Shown here: positions 21,030 through 32,391 of the stretch, in pieces
How the letters are laid out: the number at the start of each line of letters is the position of its first letter
Numbering within the stretch: position 1 is the stretch's first letter
NCBI GenBank assembly: GCA_014607495.2
Contig: CP053175.1
Span: forward strand, 1,550,001-1,614,000
Reading direction: 5' to 3'
Source of the DNA: Carposina sasakii
Taxonomy: Eukaryota > Arthropoda > Insecta > Lepidoptera > Carposinidae
DNA: 64,000 bases
Position numbers and translations under genes: made by a program
The notes under the pieces: generated by a model
Databases searched by the model: none
Seen by the model: the letters and a program-made list of their open reading frames with translations, nothing else
What the model was told of the DNA's origin: nothing

Positions 21030-21119
21030 TCTCATTTAGATGTGAACGTGTAGAAGTTAAAAGGACTCTGGGTTTTTTTTTTTGTTAAGTGTGTTTGTGG
21101 AAATACTTGTGTTTTGATA

Positions 21120-21125
21120 AATAAA
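21120..21125 (+). terminator. polyadenylation signal, SDR gene 2
   Basis: AATAAA 90 nt after the stop codon, following a short T run. Confidence 0.5.
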
Positions 21126-21744
21126 GGTTAGTTACGGTAGATGGAAATAAGCCAATGTTTTTAACTGTGATATTGACTTATTTAATTTTCGATACAATAG
21201 ACTTATAGAGCTACCTGTGCTAAAACTTGTGTAAACAGTAGGTAATAACCATAATCAGTTTTCGCTCAGTTGTATTGACACATAAATAAAGAATACAACG
21301 CCAAAACGATCTCTAATTATATAAATTATATCTAAAAATAATCATAAAGTTAATCACAGTAAAACCAGTGGGTTAAACTTTTTTAACTACGCACCTAAGT
21401 TCAACTATAATAATTACGAGCAATTAAAAACACAAAATTGCACATTTATGATAAAGACATATATATGCATTCGTGAACAAATAATCCACCAGTTTCATGC
21501 AAGATATATAAAATATACGAGTAGTAAATATAAAATACGTAGAATAGAAAGGACTGGAAATAGATTTTCAAGTGAATTCCCCCATCCAAGAAGATGAAGT
21601 TCGCAAGGAGGAGGTTTAAAGCAGTGGGAATATTTTATTTTTGCACAAAACTATTTTGACGACTACATCCGTGTAAAATACCAGATTTTCCATTCAGTTG
21701 GACATTTTGTAGGTAGAATCTTTAACATACAAACAAACATATAC
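21126..21744. other. unassigned intergenic sequence
   Basis: AT-rich 3' flank of SDR gene 2. Nothing recognised. Confidence 0.45.
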
Positions 21745-21749
21745 AAGAT

Positions 21750-21957
21750 GTAACAAAAAGGGTATGTTAAGCGAAAAGCTATGTAAATAGCCCACTATAG
21801 AGAACCTATCCACAAAATTTGAGACCCGAAATCACATGTTTATTTTTCCCGATAGTATGGAGAATTTTTTAATATCTCAGAAATTTTCATACAATCTTGA
21901 AAAATAAAAATGTGATTTCGAGTCTCAAATTTTGTAGATACTTTTTTTTACATCCTG
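21750..21957. mobile_element. MITE family M2 copy, partly deleted right arm
   Basis: Same left arm as the copy at 18216 (AACAAAAAGGGTATGTTAAG and onward) but the right arm jumps from TCAAATTTTGTAGATAC to a T run and ACATCCTG. It is followed after TATA by an M1 element at 21962. Confidence 0.75.
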
Positions 21958-21961
21958 TATA

Positions 21962-22337
21962 CAGGAAGTTTTTTTTTGTTGCCACCCTTAACGAAGGGTA
22001 CATACTCTATACATCAAATAAAGTTAATTTTTGCCAAAAAATGCTGGACAATGATGTCAATTTTTTTTAAAATTACTTGATCGGGTGAAATTTATAGTGT
22101 CCAGTGTTTATGCTACTTTTTTCCTAGATGGATATTAATTATATCTCGTGAAAAAATCTTGCTACGCGTGTCAATGTGCATTTATGCAGAGAAACGCAGT
22201 CTATTTACTTAACTTTGGACCCTAATATCCTGGGAACCAGACACTTCCCAGGTATGCTTCCATGGAGAAAAAAATGATCGTGATGATGAGGAGATTCCGT
22301 AGTTTTCGAAAACGTTGACGACCAAAAAAACATCCTG
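21962..22337 (+). mobile_element. MITE family M1 copy
   Basis: 376 bp, ends CAGGAAGTTTTTTTTTG and AAAAAAACATCCTG, flanked by TA. It sits back to back with the M2 copy, sharing the TATA between them. Confidence 0.8.
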
Positions 22338-22344
22338 TATACAT

Positions 22345-22505
22345 ACGGCTATGTTTACAAAATGGGGTAGCCTGAAGACTGCAGGATTATAGAGACCTCC
22401 CAGTCACTTTCAGCATAGCGAGGAAAGTTGCAAATTATCAGTGACAAGTTGCTAGCTTATCGCCTAAGGGAATTTATGAGTTCCTTAGTCGACTCTTATA
22501 CGACC
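22345..22505 (-). repeat. Rep-C copy
   Basis: Minus-strand copy, 5' part (CGGCTATGTTTACAAAATGG, GCAGGATTATAGAGA, GACAAGTTGCTAGCTTATC). Confidence 0.65.
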
Positions 22506-23248
22506 AATCAGTGATCAGTAAATTTAAGTGAATGAACTATCATAATGGAATGGAAGACCGAGACATTTTGATATTCCAATAGATAATTTCAACAGTTTCA
22601 CACATAATAAAATGAAATACGACAAACATTAATATAAACAAACACATCAGCATTCGCATAGGAAACATGGGTTTATTGCACAATATATCTTTATACATTA
22701 GCCGTTTGGCTCATATTACTGTTAATAATATTATATTATGGCTTATTTAATACTGGAATAAATTTATCGCTATATTTAACTCTAAAATTAAGACAATTTG
22801 GGCGTAAATTTGCAGTCAACTAATGGAACAGGTGTGAGTAGTGACTGTTTATTTACATATGTTTGTTTGCGAATCTTGTTTATTTTATCTGAAGGTTAAA
22901 TTCTATAAAAGTCTAGTCAACGTTTGACCTTATAATATTTCGATCAACAAAGTTGGTCTACTAGTGAGTGACCATAGGTCATGGATTCCAATACCGGTAG
23001 GTTTTTTTTACAATTAGCTAGGCAAACATTTGACCGCCATCGTGCCTGATGTTAAGCAAGATGCGGCCTAGGGTGATACATGAGATGCGGCCTAGGGTGG
23101 TACAGGTGAATACATCGATATGATGAATATATTAATGTTTGTTTCTGAGACATGTATGTTTCAATATTTATCATATAACAAGTAGGTACCGATATTTTTT
23201 GTAGTAGACTCAAGTAAGTTTCTACATACCAACTGTAAAAATATTTTA
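22506..23248. other. unassigned sequence with a SINE scrap
   Basis: A short tSINE-1 scrap is visible at about 23108-23150 (CGATATGATGAATAT, TTTGTTTCTGAGACATG), next to a 25-bp direct duplication (GATGCGGCCTAGGGTG-TACA at about 23060-23105). Otherwise nothing. Confidence 0.45.
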
Positions 23249-23249
23249 G

Positions 23250-23572
23250 GTGTCTTAACAAAACGGTCGTTGGCGGAAAATAGAGTTGCCGCGAGAGCAA
23301 GCGAGGTTAAAAGACAAACTCTATTCTCTTTAATACACATAGAAGAGTGTTCAGTTCTGGCTCATGAAAAACTAGGAAAAACAAGAAAAAAACTATTAAA
23401 AAGCGACACAGGAAGTTTTGCGCGGGTAGATGTTGAAAAGTTCGAAATAGTTCAAATTTCCGGCCGACAAGCGTTACTTGCACTCAGACGTCTGACGCGA
23501 GCGGACGTGGAGCGAGTAGAGGAAATTAATTCAATTTTACCATTTTACGATGTTATCGATACGACATATTAA
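23250..23572 (+). CDS. open frame of unknown function, possible last exon
   Basis: The frame is open to TAA at 23570-23572 and contains no usable ATG at its start (the first possible start codon is a TTG at 23270). A splice-acceptor-like ATATTTTAG ends at 23249, so it could be a terminal exon of about 107 codons. The protein is charged and helical (for example HEKLGKTRKKLLKSD, ALLALRRLTRADVERVEE) and more GC-rich with more balanced codons than its surroundings, which is why I list it. I do not recognise the family. An old transposon remnant is the main alternative. Confidence 0.3.
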
Positions 23573-24026
23573 AAGAGCTTTTAATTAAAGGTTGTGTATA
23601 ACCTTTTAGGTCAACATTGACTAAGACTAATGATATTTACTTGCGTATAACGTATCTTCTACACTATTGTAGTATATGCGTAAAAATATGGAAAAACGTA
23701 AAACTGGTAAACCGTTCAATTTCGTATCCTATGAATATTTATTTATACCAATGGGTTTCCAATAATTAAAACGCTGCGTGCTTCACATGTATATTGTAAA
23801 CATATATGGAATTATCATACTTACAAATGAAAATAGAGCATAAAATTCAATATGGAAGAAATGACTACTTTTAAAATATACAAATATATTTAAAGTAGTC
23901 GAGGTAAGCATAGTGCACTCGAAGCGTCCAGTTTTATATTATAAAAACTACATATGTATTATACATAGATACATAGAGTCCATCATCCATACATAGACTT
24001 TAAGGAGGGCTCTAATAATAAAATAA
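23573..24026. other. unassigned intergenic sequence
   Basis: AT-rich, no gene or repeat recognised. Confidence 0.45.
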
Positions 24027-24268
24027 ATAATATTTACACACTACACAACACATTAACCTACTCGTAGTCTCACATTAAGATCCCTAAGGTCTTGTGTCGT
24101 GAGTACTAAGCAACGGTATATAAATACATGGAAAAGTATAGAAACATCCATGACTCGGAAACTAACATCAATATTCATCATATCAATGTTTGCACCTACC
24201 GGGATTCAAACCCAGGACCTATGGCGTCGCAGGCAGGGTCACTACCTACTACACCAATCGGCCGTCGG
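24027..24268 (-). mobile_element. tRNA-derived SINE (tSINE-1) copy
   Basis: Minus-strand copy of the SINE described at 49775. The tRNA-like head is at 24190-24268 (B-box complement GGGATTCAAACCC). The body runs through CATATCAATGTTTGC and CTTAGGGATC to the ATATTTA tail near 24030. Confidence 0.8.
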
Positions 24269-24835
24269 CTCTGCTGTCCTATTAGTATCTATCATTTAAA
24301 ATTCAGTTATATAAGTTTTTCAGTTATATAAATTCAGTTTTATAACCATAACCAAGGCCAGCTCTTTGTTTTCCTACGCCGAAGCAAAAGAGGACCAAAC
24401 TAACATAACGACTGTTACATGAACTAACTAAACGAAAATAATGCTATGTTATTCAAATGTATGGTTTGCCACTAGTTTGATATTGTTATCAGTTTCCACA
24501 CAAGTTTCAGGACTGACGCCCGAGCTGTTTGTATGTTCCCCTTCACTATATTACCTATTAGTGATCTTACACGATGTCATCAGGAACATCAATAATTGAT
24601 TAACTATTAATTAGTTACTACGGTAACGTGATGAGATCATAACGTATTCCCTTTGTTTAGGTAAAATATATTCTCCGAATATACGAGTATGTTGACAATC
24701 CTTATTAATATTATAAACGAGAAAGTTCCTTCCTAATAATAAATAATAATAAATTCTGGATTTCACGCTAAAACATAGGTAGTCGAGCCTGAAAAAGCCT
24801 TCGTTTTATCCCGGATAATTTCTACATTTCGTTTT

Positions 24836-24858
24836 ATGAGTCGCGGGCGTACACTAGT
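24836..24858 (+). repeat. Helitron 3' end fragment
   Basis: GAGTCGCGGGCGTACACTAG followed by T: half of the terminal hairpin and the CTAG end of a plus-strand Lep1-type Helitron. The rest upstream is not recognisable. The surroundings (24269-24944) hold nothing else. Confidence 0.6.
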
Positions 24859-24944
24859 TCATAATAAAACAGTCCCGTTAATAGATAATATTAACTAACT
24901 AATAATTATTAAAACCGGATTTGTCAACGGTCAGATAGCCTATC

Positions 24945-25060
24945 TATCAACTATACCCTCAAAATTTTGGTCAGAAGGGGCACCATGTGGTTCTATCGGC
25001 CCTTGGTGCTCTGCCTACCCCGTAAGGGATAGAGGCGTGATTGTATGTATGTATATATGT
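24945..25060 (+). repeat. Rep-B copy, 5'-truncated
   Basis: Matches the 3' half of Rep-B through CTACCCCGTAAGGGATAGAG and the TGTATGTATG tail. 5' truncation fits LINE-style copying. Confidence 0.7.
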
Positions 25061-25228
25061 AGATAGCCTATCTGACGTATAAATATGATGCTATCTTTCC
25101 TAAGGAGATTTGACAGCCACGATCACACATGCACCTAAATAACCACAGACAAGCTGCTACCCTAGAAGGCGTTAGTACCAAGTTCCTTGTTGCTAGCTAA
25201 TCGTTTGAAAGAATGCCATAGTTCCTTC

Positions 25229-25486
25229 ATCATCATCGTCATCAGCCCGTTGCAGTCCACTGCTGGACATAGGCCTCCCCCAGGGCACGCCACAAGACTG
25301 CCATGGGGGTATTTGCCCATAGTCACCACGCTGGGCAGGCGGGTTGGTGACCGCAGTTTGTATTTTGGACTGTGTTGTCAGCACGGGAGGCGCTGCTGCC
25401 CACCTCCCGGAAACCCTTAATCGACTCGTATGATAACTACGGGCAGGCATGCGGTACAAAGTCTACTCTGTCGGCACCACGCGGCA
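25229..25486 (-). mobile_element. R-SINE copy
   Basis: Near full-length minus-strand copy, CATCATCATCGTCATC tail at the left and GGCACCACGCGGC at the right. Confidence 0.8.
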
Positions 25487-25504
25487 TGATAGTTCCATAA
25501 TAAA

Positions 25505-25602
25505 TTTAAATTCAGCGGCACAGGCCTGTGACTAGGATTGATCCTATGCCGTCTGATTGGATGGAACGAGAACATGCCAATGAGCTATCACCGCCAGCCG
25601 CT
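25505..25602 (-). repeat. tSINE-2 head fragment
   Basis: Resembles the tRNA-like head at 57930-58017 (CGGCACAGGCCTGTGACTAG, GATTGATCC, GAGCTATCACCGCC) with many changes. No tail. Confidence 0.5.
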
Positions 25603-25789
25603 GACGTAGTCTAGTGTCAAATATAGCCAGTTATAAACTTAAACCGCAAATAGGAGCCGCATTCCGATTCAATTGGCAGGCTCAAACAGTCGCCATTGTT
25701 TATTTGACACAACGCACCGTTAAAATTAACTTGTGCAGATTTGATTGCGGCGAGGTGTTAAGGCATAGATAATAAAATTAATTATGTGC

Positions 25790-25995
25790 AGGCTTAAATA
25801 AGAATATACCAGCTGCATCTCTTTACGAGCACGTCGTAAGAGTCGGCTAAGGAACTTAGGCATTCTCTCAGGCAACAAGTTAGCAACTCGTTACCGATTT
25901 AATTTACATCTACCTCTGCTATGCTAAAAGTGGCTGTAGGCTCTCCTTCGTGATTGTGTAATGTTGGCTTCTCCTTATTGGTAACACAGCTGTAA
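25790..25995 (+). repeat. Rep-C copy
   Basis: Diverged, near full-length (CCAGCTGCATCTCTTTACG, CACGTCGTAAGAGTCGGCTA, AACACAGCTGT). Confidence 0.65.
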
Positions 25996-26067
25996 TAGGT
26001 AGGCATTTATTTAAAAGGTTTTCGACATTCTTCTATGCTGCTCTGGGAGTGAAAAAAAAACCTATAA

Positions 26068-26295
26068 TACTACAGCTGCTTCTCTTCCCGGGCATACTGT
26101 ACAGGTCAGTAGAGGGACAAGAGGGTCTTGGTGTTTTGTAGGCGATGGGCTGACCACCTGTCACTACTAACCGAACTTGTACATCTCAACTATACCCTCA
26201 AAATTGGTCAGAAGTGGAACCATGTGGTTCTATCGGCCCTTGGTGCTCTGCCTACCCCGTAGGGAATAAAGGCGTGATTATATGTATGTATGTTT
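26068..26295 (+). repeat. Rep-B copy
   Basis: Full-length member with the TGATTATATGTATGTATG end. Confidence 0.8.
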
Positions 26296-26572
26296 TCGAC
26301 ATTATCAGCCAGAGAGATGTAGATTTCAAGTACATAATAAAAAAAAAATGGAATTGGTCACATAGCATATGCTGCAATCACAGTAAGTATAAACAATATT
26401 GTCATTGTGTGAGACTACGCCTTAATCTCCTGTTGTCAAACACATATCACAACCAATCTCCCGTGACTCCGTCCGCGGGTTATAACAATACCTCACGACA
26501 CTAATAATTAAATTATCACAATATAACTGTTGAACTATTATTACTTGGCATTATCGCAGTATTGCGGCACTG

Positions 26573-26838
26573 GCCGCGTGGTGCCGGCAGAGTAGAATTT
26601 GTACCACCCCATGTCTGCCCGTGGGTATCGTAAAAGGCGATTAAGGGTTTCCGGGAGGTGGGCAGCAGCGCCTCCCGTGCTGACAATATAGTCCAAAATA
26701 CAAACTGCGGTCACCAACCCGCCTGCCCAGCGTGGTGACTATGGGCAAATACCCCCCATGGCAGTCTTGTGGCGTGCTCTGGGGGAGGCCTACGTCCAGC
26801 AGTGGACTGTAATACGCTGATGATGATGATGATGATCG
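26573..26838 (+). mobile_element. R-SINE copy
   Basis: Full-length copy, GGCCGCGTGGTGCCGGCAG to (TGA)n. Abutted directly by a Rep-B copy. Confidence 0.85.
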
Positions 26839-26845
26839 CAGTATA

Positions 26846-27045
26846 TTGTACAGGTCAGTAGAGGGACAAGAGGGTCTTGGTGTTTTGTAGGCGATGGGCT
26901 GACCACCTGTCACTACTAACCGAACTTGTACATCTCAACTATACCCTCAAAATTGGTCAGAAGTGGCACCATGTGGTTCTATCGGCCCTTGGTACTCTGC
27001 CTACCCCGTAAGGGATAAAGGCGTGATTATATGTATGTATGTATT
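26846..27045 (+). repeat. Rep-B copy
   Basis: Lacks only the first 25 bases of the consensus. With 26068-26295 it brackets the R-SINE in direct orientation. Confidence 0.75.
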
Positions 27046-28464
27046 AAATGCACGGAGAATCAAGGAGATGCAGTTGATATATTCTATAGTGAAGCTATCA
27101 GATATCAGTTAAATAAAACATGTTTCTCGAAAAACAAGATCAAATAATTTGTGCACAAGTGTTGCATGCCACTTCAAACAAAAAGTAAACACCGTAGGGT
27201 TGCCACAACTCCATTTAAATTGATCCAAATACTGACTACCGACTGGCATTCATCCAAAAATACCGGACGCTGGCAACACTGTTGCTACATGTGCAAGCGA
27301 TTTAAACCTTTATTACTACAGCAAAAGAGTTCAAAAGTCTGCGGTGACAAACTCGGTGCATTCGGTAAACGTGTTATTGCATTAAGGGATGTAAGATGCA
27401 CGCAATAAGGCTGTAAATCGATCAGCGGATGTCAACGGTTCACAGTTTATTGGGATTTGATAGCTTTAGTGGCTCTATGTAGAGAAACGATATTGAAACG
27501 TTAATATTACGTTATTTAAAGAACTTTACTATGACAATTAAACCACTAAAACAAACTATAGGTAGAGTGCATTTCGCCGTATAGTTCCTTTGAATAATGG
27601 CGCTAGTTACATCTGCATGATTACTTTATCTATGTCACTGCATACAAAAATTTTAGTTCCGTAACAGGCATAGTCCTATCTGAGTTGTTGTATAAAACAG
27701 ATTCTACAAGGGAACTTTTAACAGTGGAACAGTAGTTGTCTGACCGTGACAGGCATACAGTAGTCAAATTTCATTTAAGACAACATAAAAAAATCTAATA
27801 AGACGTTCACTGCCACATCCAAGGATTTGTATAGTTTTACATAGTCCAAGTTCAAGGCGACAGACTTTCATGTATATACCTACCTGAAAACTGAAGTCGG
27901 TAAGTATATGTATTGTTTTTTATTTAGGTATAGTATATCATACCAGTATCTTTATTTCCGGGCCCATTTACTTATTCTCCCATTTTCTGTAATCTAAGTA
28001 GATTTTCTTTGTTTCTTACTTCCGAGACAATTATATAGCCTATTGGTCTAGCTAGACAATAGTAGGTAGTAGTAGTAAACACTTTTCTTAATTTAATCGC
28101 CAAAAAAGCCGTTCTAAAACGCCAAAGTTAAACTTAACAGAATTTAACAACAACAAAAAAATACAACTAAGACAGTCAATGAATTAAATTTGTGAATTTG
28201 AATTTAAATAGTTCTCTACTATTATTATTGCTCTCCAAGCATAATATTCAAATGGCACCGTCCGCGGACGCGATGAAACTGTCTGAATTTGCATCAGAAC
28301 GGGATGATTTATCTGCTGCATATTACTGAGACCAGCTGAGATGCAACAGATGAACTGTGTAAACGTTTATTTTTCTGCGCGAGCTACTCTGAGGGACGAT
28401 ATTGAAACAGTATTAGCAAAGGAAGGAAGGAGCAACGGTATTGGAAGGAAGGAGTCTATATGAA
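27046..28464. other. unassigned sequence, longest stretch without a recognised repeat in this part
   Basis: A Rep-C scrap near 27055-27100, then about 1.3 kb with no repeat that I can match. Open frames (such as 27151-27408) show no domain. A multi-exon gene with short exons cannot be excluded. Confidence 0.4.
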
Positions 28465-28467
28465 ACT

Positions 28468-28605
28468 AGCGGCCACCCGCGATTGCGTTCGCGTGAATTA
28501 CAGAATGTAGCCTAAGTCCTTCTCTGTACTTCCAACTACAGCAGAGAGAATTTCAAGAAGATTGGGTGAGTAGCTAACACGTGAAGAGGTAACAAGTAAC
28601 AAAAT
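28468..28605 (-). mobile_element. Helitron copy, decayed
   Basis: Starts CTAGCGGCCACCCGCGATTG with the hairpin partner TCGCGTG, then TAGCCTAAGTCCTTCTC and GATTGGGTGAGTAG words of Lep1 Helitrons. The 5' end is unclear. Confidence 0.6.
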
Positions 28606-28734
28606 AATATTAGTTAGGATTTCAAACGCGCCATTGTACATTTTTTTTTTGAGAATTAATATTTCAATATTCGTTAGGCTTTCACGCAAAATCTACAGAA
28701 TTGGCAGTTATTATTATACGTCACATACGATACA

Positions 28735-28765
28735 TATTTAGTGCATCTTCCGCCAGATATGAATC
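28735..28765. repeat. end fragment of the TAGGG inverted-repeat element at 31238
   Basis: TGCATCTTCCGCCAGATATG matches the right end of the 164-bp element at 31238-31401 with two changes. Confidence 0.5.
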
Positions 28766-28927
28766 TATCCTTAAACCTTCTCATATTCAGTGGGTTATTT
28801 TTAAAATGGCGGGACAACAAAAGTTTCCCGGCAAACATAAACGAAGGCAGACGACGGTATCGATTCCGCTATTTCCGTATCGCGTCCTATTTGTTCGCGG
28901 AAAGGGAAAGATACAGTTTTATACGAG

Positions 28928-29092
28928 ACTAGCGGCCGCCTGCGACTTCGTCCGCGTCAACTTTACAGCCCTATGTGCTATTCCAATGTGTAAGCTATGT
29001 GCCTGGCAAGTTTCGTCAAAATCGGATGAGTAGTTTTTTTTGCGTGAAGGTAACAAACATCCTCACAAACTTTCGCATTTATAATGTAGGAT
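28928..29092 (-). mobile_element. Lep1-type Helitron copy
   Basis: CTAG (28928-28931), hairpin GCGACTTCGTCCGC, TATGTGCTATTCCAATGTG, CGTCAAAATCGGATGAGTAG, AACTTTCGCATTTATAAT. About 165 bp, nearly complete. Confidence 0.75.
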
Positions 29093-29284
29093 CATAGATT
29101 ATTAGGAATAGTTGGAGTGCTATCTATGGGTCAAAAATATTATTTTTAAAACATGCTACAACTTTAATTTAATACACGACTGTGTTAAAAACATAGGTAG
29201 CCAGAATTCAAGTATCGCGAATCAGATCCTACGAACACATTAAGCATAGCGTGGTTATTAACCGACTTCAAAAATGAGTTCCAT

Positions 29285-29387
29285 ATTGCCAGCCTGACTG
29301 AACATCCCCTGAGTTCCTTAGTCGACCCTTACGACATGCACGGAAGGAGATGCAGCTGATGTATTCTAATGAAGCCCCGCATTAGCA
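29285..29387 (-). repeat. Rep-C copy, 5' half
   Basis: Minus strand: CCTGAGTTCCTTAGTCGAC, GACATGCACGGAAGGAGATG, GTATTCTAATGAAGCCCCGC. Confidence 0.65.
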
Positions 29388-29512
29388 CATGACATACAAT
29401 CGCCCAAAACGCACGACCTACTAAACCCTAACCGTATTAGGCCAGCATCCGACACCCCGTCCGGTACAACGGCCTTAAGTTAGGCTTCCTAAACGAGCTA
29501 TTTCCAAACAAT

Positions 29513-29735
29513 ATACATACATACATATAATCCGCCTTTACGAGTATCCCTTACGGGGTAGGCAGAGCACCAACGGCCGATAGAACCACATGGTTCTGAG
29601 ACAATTATAGTTGAGATGTACAAGTTCGGTTAGTAGTGACAGGTGGTCAGCCCATCGCCTACAAAACACCAAGACACCCTCTTGTCCCTCTACTGACTTG
29701 AACATTATGCCCGGGAAGAGAAGCAGTTGTAGTAT
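29513..29735 (-). repeat. Rep-B copy
   Basis: Near full-length minus-strand copy with a small insertion near 29544 and an internal deletion near 29600. Confidence 0.75.
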
Positions 29736-29939
29736 TATATTTCAGCAATATTTGTCTATTAACGCCTGCGACTCCATCCGTTTAGACCGTAAAATGTATG
29801 TGTTATTCTAATGTGCAAGCTTATATTTCGTCAGTTAATATTTTTTTTAGTACGGCCAAGGACCAGATTAGCTAAATTACATGGGCTTTTTAACCCGTCA
29901 GAGGGTGGGTTATTTTTTTCCGAGTGTACCTATATAGTC

Positions 29940-30247
29940 TATAGCAGACCCGGCCACGCGTTGCTGTGGCTTAGTGATTTAAGAGGTGCAAAGGGCAAAG
30001 TTCTCTGTAAAGAAATTCAGAAGGCGCCATCTGTTGCAGACTTATGGAACGTACGATTAATAACAACAACCAACGTTGATGATCAGTTTTTTATTAATTA
30101 TTAAGACCATTAATTTAAATAATAACTATCCTATCATCTAAGTTGGACCAAATTACATATATATGCCAATTTTCATGAATATCAGTTGACTCGTTTTTGA
30201 GTTTATTCGGAACATACACAGTGACACGGATTTTTTATATATTAAGA
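29940..30247 (-). mobile_element. Helitron of the TCTTAATATAT family
   Basis: 308 bp. On its own strand it starts TCTTAATATATAAAAAATCC and GTGTCACTGTGTATG, the same 5' type as the 352-bp Hel-a. It ends with a GC-rich stem (GCCACAGCAACGCGTGGC) just before CTATAG-like bases in place of CTAG. Confidence 0.65.
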
Positions 30248-30713
30248 AGATTTCGTTTGCTTGCACGTTCGAGCTTGAGCCAATCGTCTCATTTGAGCTT
30301 AATAAAGTACGTAAGTAAAAGTACTACTTTAACTAATAGTTAGCCTATACCTACTAATCAAACAGCTGCCTTAGAAATAAACTTTCCAGCAATATTTCCA
30401 GTACTAGAATTATAGCTCGTCTAGTACAAATATAGCGTAGCTTTGAACTAGGACACGGACATACAATACAAATTGACAGACGGACATGACACCCGAGCGC
30501 CTAATGCAGGAATAACCCTAATTCTTACACGGATTTCGATATGGACGCAACCTGTCATTCATTTTGGGATCCGTACATATATACAGGATAATATCTACTA
30601 TCTAGTCAGTTTACGATTTTCAGACCTACCGAATATAACATTTCATAAAAATCGGTCAAGCCGCATCGGAGTATGGTAACAAACAAGACGACACGAGAAT
30701 TTTATATATAACA
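30248..30713. other. unassigned sequence
   Basis: A 68-codon frame at 30473-30679 overlaps Helitron-like words (TCAGTTTACGATTTTCAGAC, AAAAATCGGTCAAG). Probably old transposon debris, not a gene. Confidence 0.4.
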
Positions 30714-30945
30714 TAACAAAAGGGGTATGTTAAACTAAATGCTATATAAATAACCCACTGTAGAGGGTTATCGTACATTCGTCACATTTTTCAATTCCAT
30801 ACATTGAAAGTAAATTTGATACACACTTTATTTTGTGACAAATTTACATTGTGACCTATAAACAATAGTTCTAGAGAACCTACGAGTATCTACAAAATTT
30901 GAGACTGTAAATCACATATTCATTTTTAAATATTACATGAACACA
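30714..30945. mobile_element. MITE family M2 copy, decayed
   Basis: AACAAAAGGGGTATGTTAAAC and ATAAATAACCCACTGTAG match M2. The second arm is only partly present (GAACCTACGAGTATC, AAATTTGAGACTGTAAATCA). Confidence 0.6.
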
Positions 30946-31237
30946 ACATATGTTTAGGCAATATTCAATCGAAACAATGTATAAATTATTTTGTTATACA
31001 CAGCAGTATATTTATCCATGAAACCATTTTCAGATTTTGTTATATTAATCACATTAAAACTCAAGTTAATATAAGCGTGTATTAAATAATAAAAACCTAC
31101 TCTGTCACAGCCAATTACGTTTGCCCAAGAGCGTGTAAGTCGAATATTAAACAAAATTGAGCCTTATTTCCACAGGGTAACGGACAGTTTAATGTGAAAG
31201 TTGAGTGAAAATTGTATTGCCAACTTATATATTCAAC

Positions 31238-31401
31238 TAGGGTTGGTTAATATCTGACGGAAGATGCGTCGCGTAACGTCAGAACAGGCAAATATATGAC
31301 AGAACATTCAACCTTTCACACTCAACCATGATGCGTTAGTGCGTTTGCCTGTACCTGGAGATACGATCGACGCATCTTCCGTCAGATATGAACTGACCCT
31401 A
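31238..31401. mobile_element. inverted-repeat element with 34-bp ends
   Basis: 164 bp. Both ends read TAGGGT then four variable positions, then ATATCTGACGGAAGATGCGT (22 bases at 31250-31271 are perfectly inverted at 31368-31389). Flanks TATTCAAC and AAGTCAAC match at 6 of 8 positions, so an old hAT-type duplication is possible. A terminal fragment of the same family is at 28735. Confidence 0.75.
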
Positions 31402-31457
31402 AGTCAACATTTTGACTATTACACAGAATTTTATTCAAACAGAATTTGATTTTGCCT

Positions 31458-31850
31458 GTGCTGATGCGCGGCTTCACTAGAAAAATATAAGCTGCATCTC
31501 CTTCCGTGCGTGTCGTAAGAGTCGACTAAGTAACGCGGCCCCCTGATTACGTAAAAGCAATAGCAAAGCCGAAGCAAAGCGATAACGAAAATTGTACAAT
31601 ATTAGCCTTGAAATGTCAAAGTACCTTTGAAATTCATTTTACGTACGAGTAATACGAATTTGACAAGCAATCAGCGATTTTTGTACAATTTTTGCTATCG
31701 CTTTGCGTTTAGCTAGTAACTGATAAGCTAGCAACTTGTCAGTGATCATTTACGTTTGGCCCTGCTATGCTAAACGTGTCTGTGGGTTTTCTTTCGCGAT
31801 CCTGCAGTTCTAATTACGTAATTTTTTGAATACGGCCGTGTGTATGTATA
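31458..31850 (+). repeat. Rep-C copy split by a MITE
   Basis: Rep-C 5' part at 31458-31535 (GCGCGGCTTCACTAG, GAGTCGACTAAG) and 3' part at 31721-31850 (CTGATAAGCTAGCAACTTGTC, GCTATGCTAAACGTG). The interruption is the CCCCCTGATTA element. Confidence 0.75.
31539..31720. mobile_element. CCCCCTGATTA-type MITE, copy 1
   Basis: About 180 bp with inverted ends: CAATAGCAAAGCCGAAGC, AAAGCGATAACGAAAATTGT on the left is mirrored by TTGTACAATTTTTGCTATCG, CTTTGCGTTTAGC on the right. It lies inside a Rep-C copy. Confidence 0.75.
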
Positions 31851-31944
31851 TTCAAATATGTCATTTTTTTACTATTACAAAGTATTTTATTTAAGTGTAG
31901 ATATTGCCTTGAATTTCTATTTATTGTATTACACATTGACCTGT

Positions 31945-32131
31945 CCCCTCATTACCTAACTAGCAAAAGCAAAACGATAGCGAAAATTGTACAAAAATTT
32001 CTGATTGCTTGTCAAATTCGTATTATGTAAAATGAATTTCAAAGGCACATTGACAGTTCATGGCGAATATTGTACAATTTTCGCTATCGCAATGCTTCGG
32101 CTTTGCTATTGCAAATTAGATAATCAGGGGG
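31945..32131. mobile_element. CCCCCTGATTA-type MITE, copy 2 (inverted relative to copy 1)
   Basis: 187 bp ending GATAATCAGGGGG, with GCGATAGCGAAAATTGTAC-type arms and ATTGCTTGTCAAATTCGTAT shared with copy 1. Confidence 0.75.
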
Positions 32132-32391
32132 TGGACCTACTAATCCCTAAATTCTTATACATATGAACAACTAATATACAACCATAAATATACATATTCA
32201 GAGTTTAGACGCATTATCTCCAAAGAGGATATTATTAAGTTTATTGTTTGTCTAAGTAAACGTACAGCCGCTATTCAAAAGAACACACACAGTCACCATG
32301 TTGCCAAAAAATGTATTTATTTATTTCTTTACTCTATTACAAAATGTTAAAACTAAAAACAACGTCCCACAAAACTGTATACAGGATGTTT

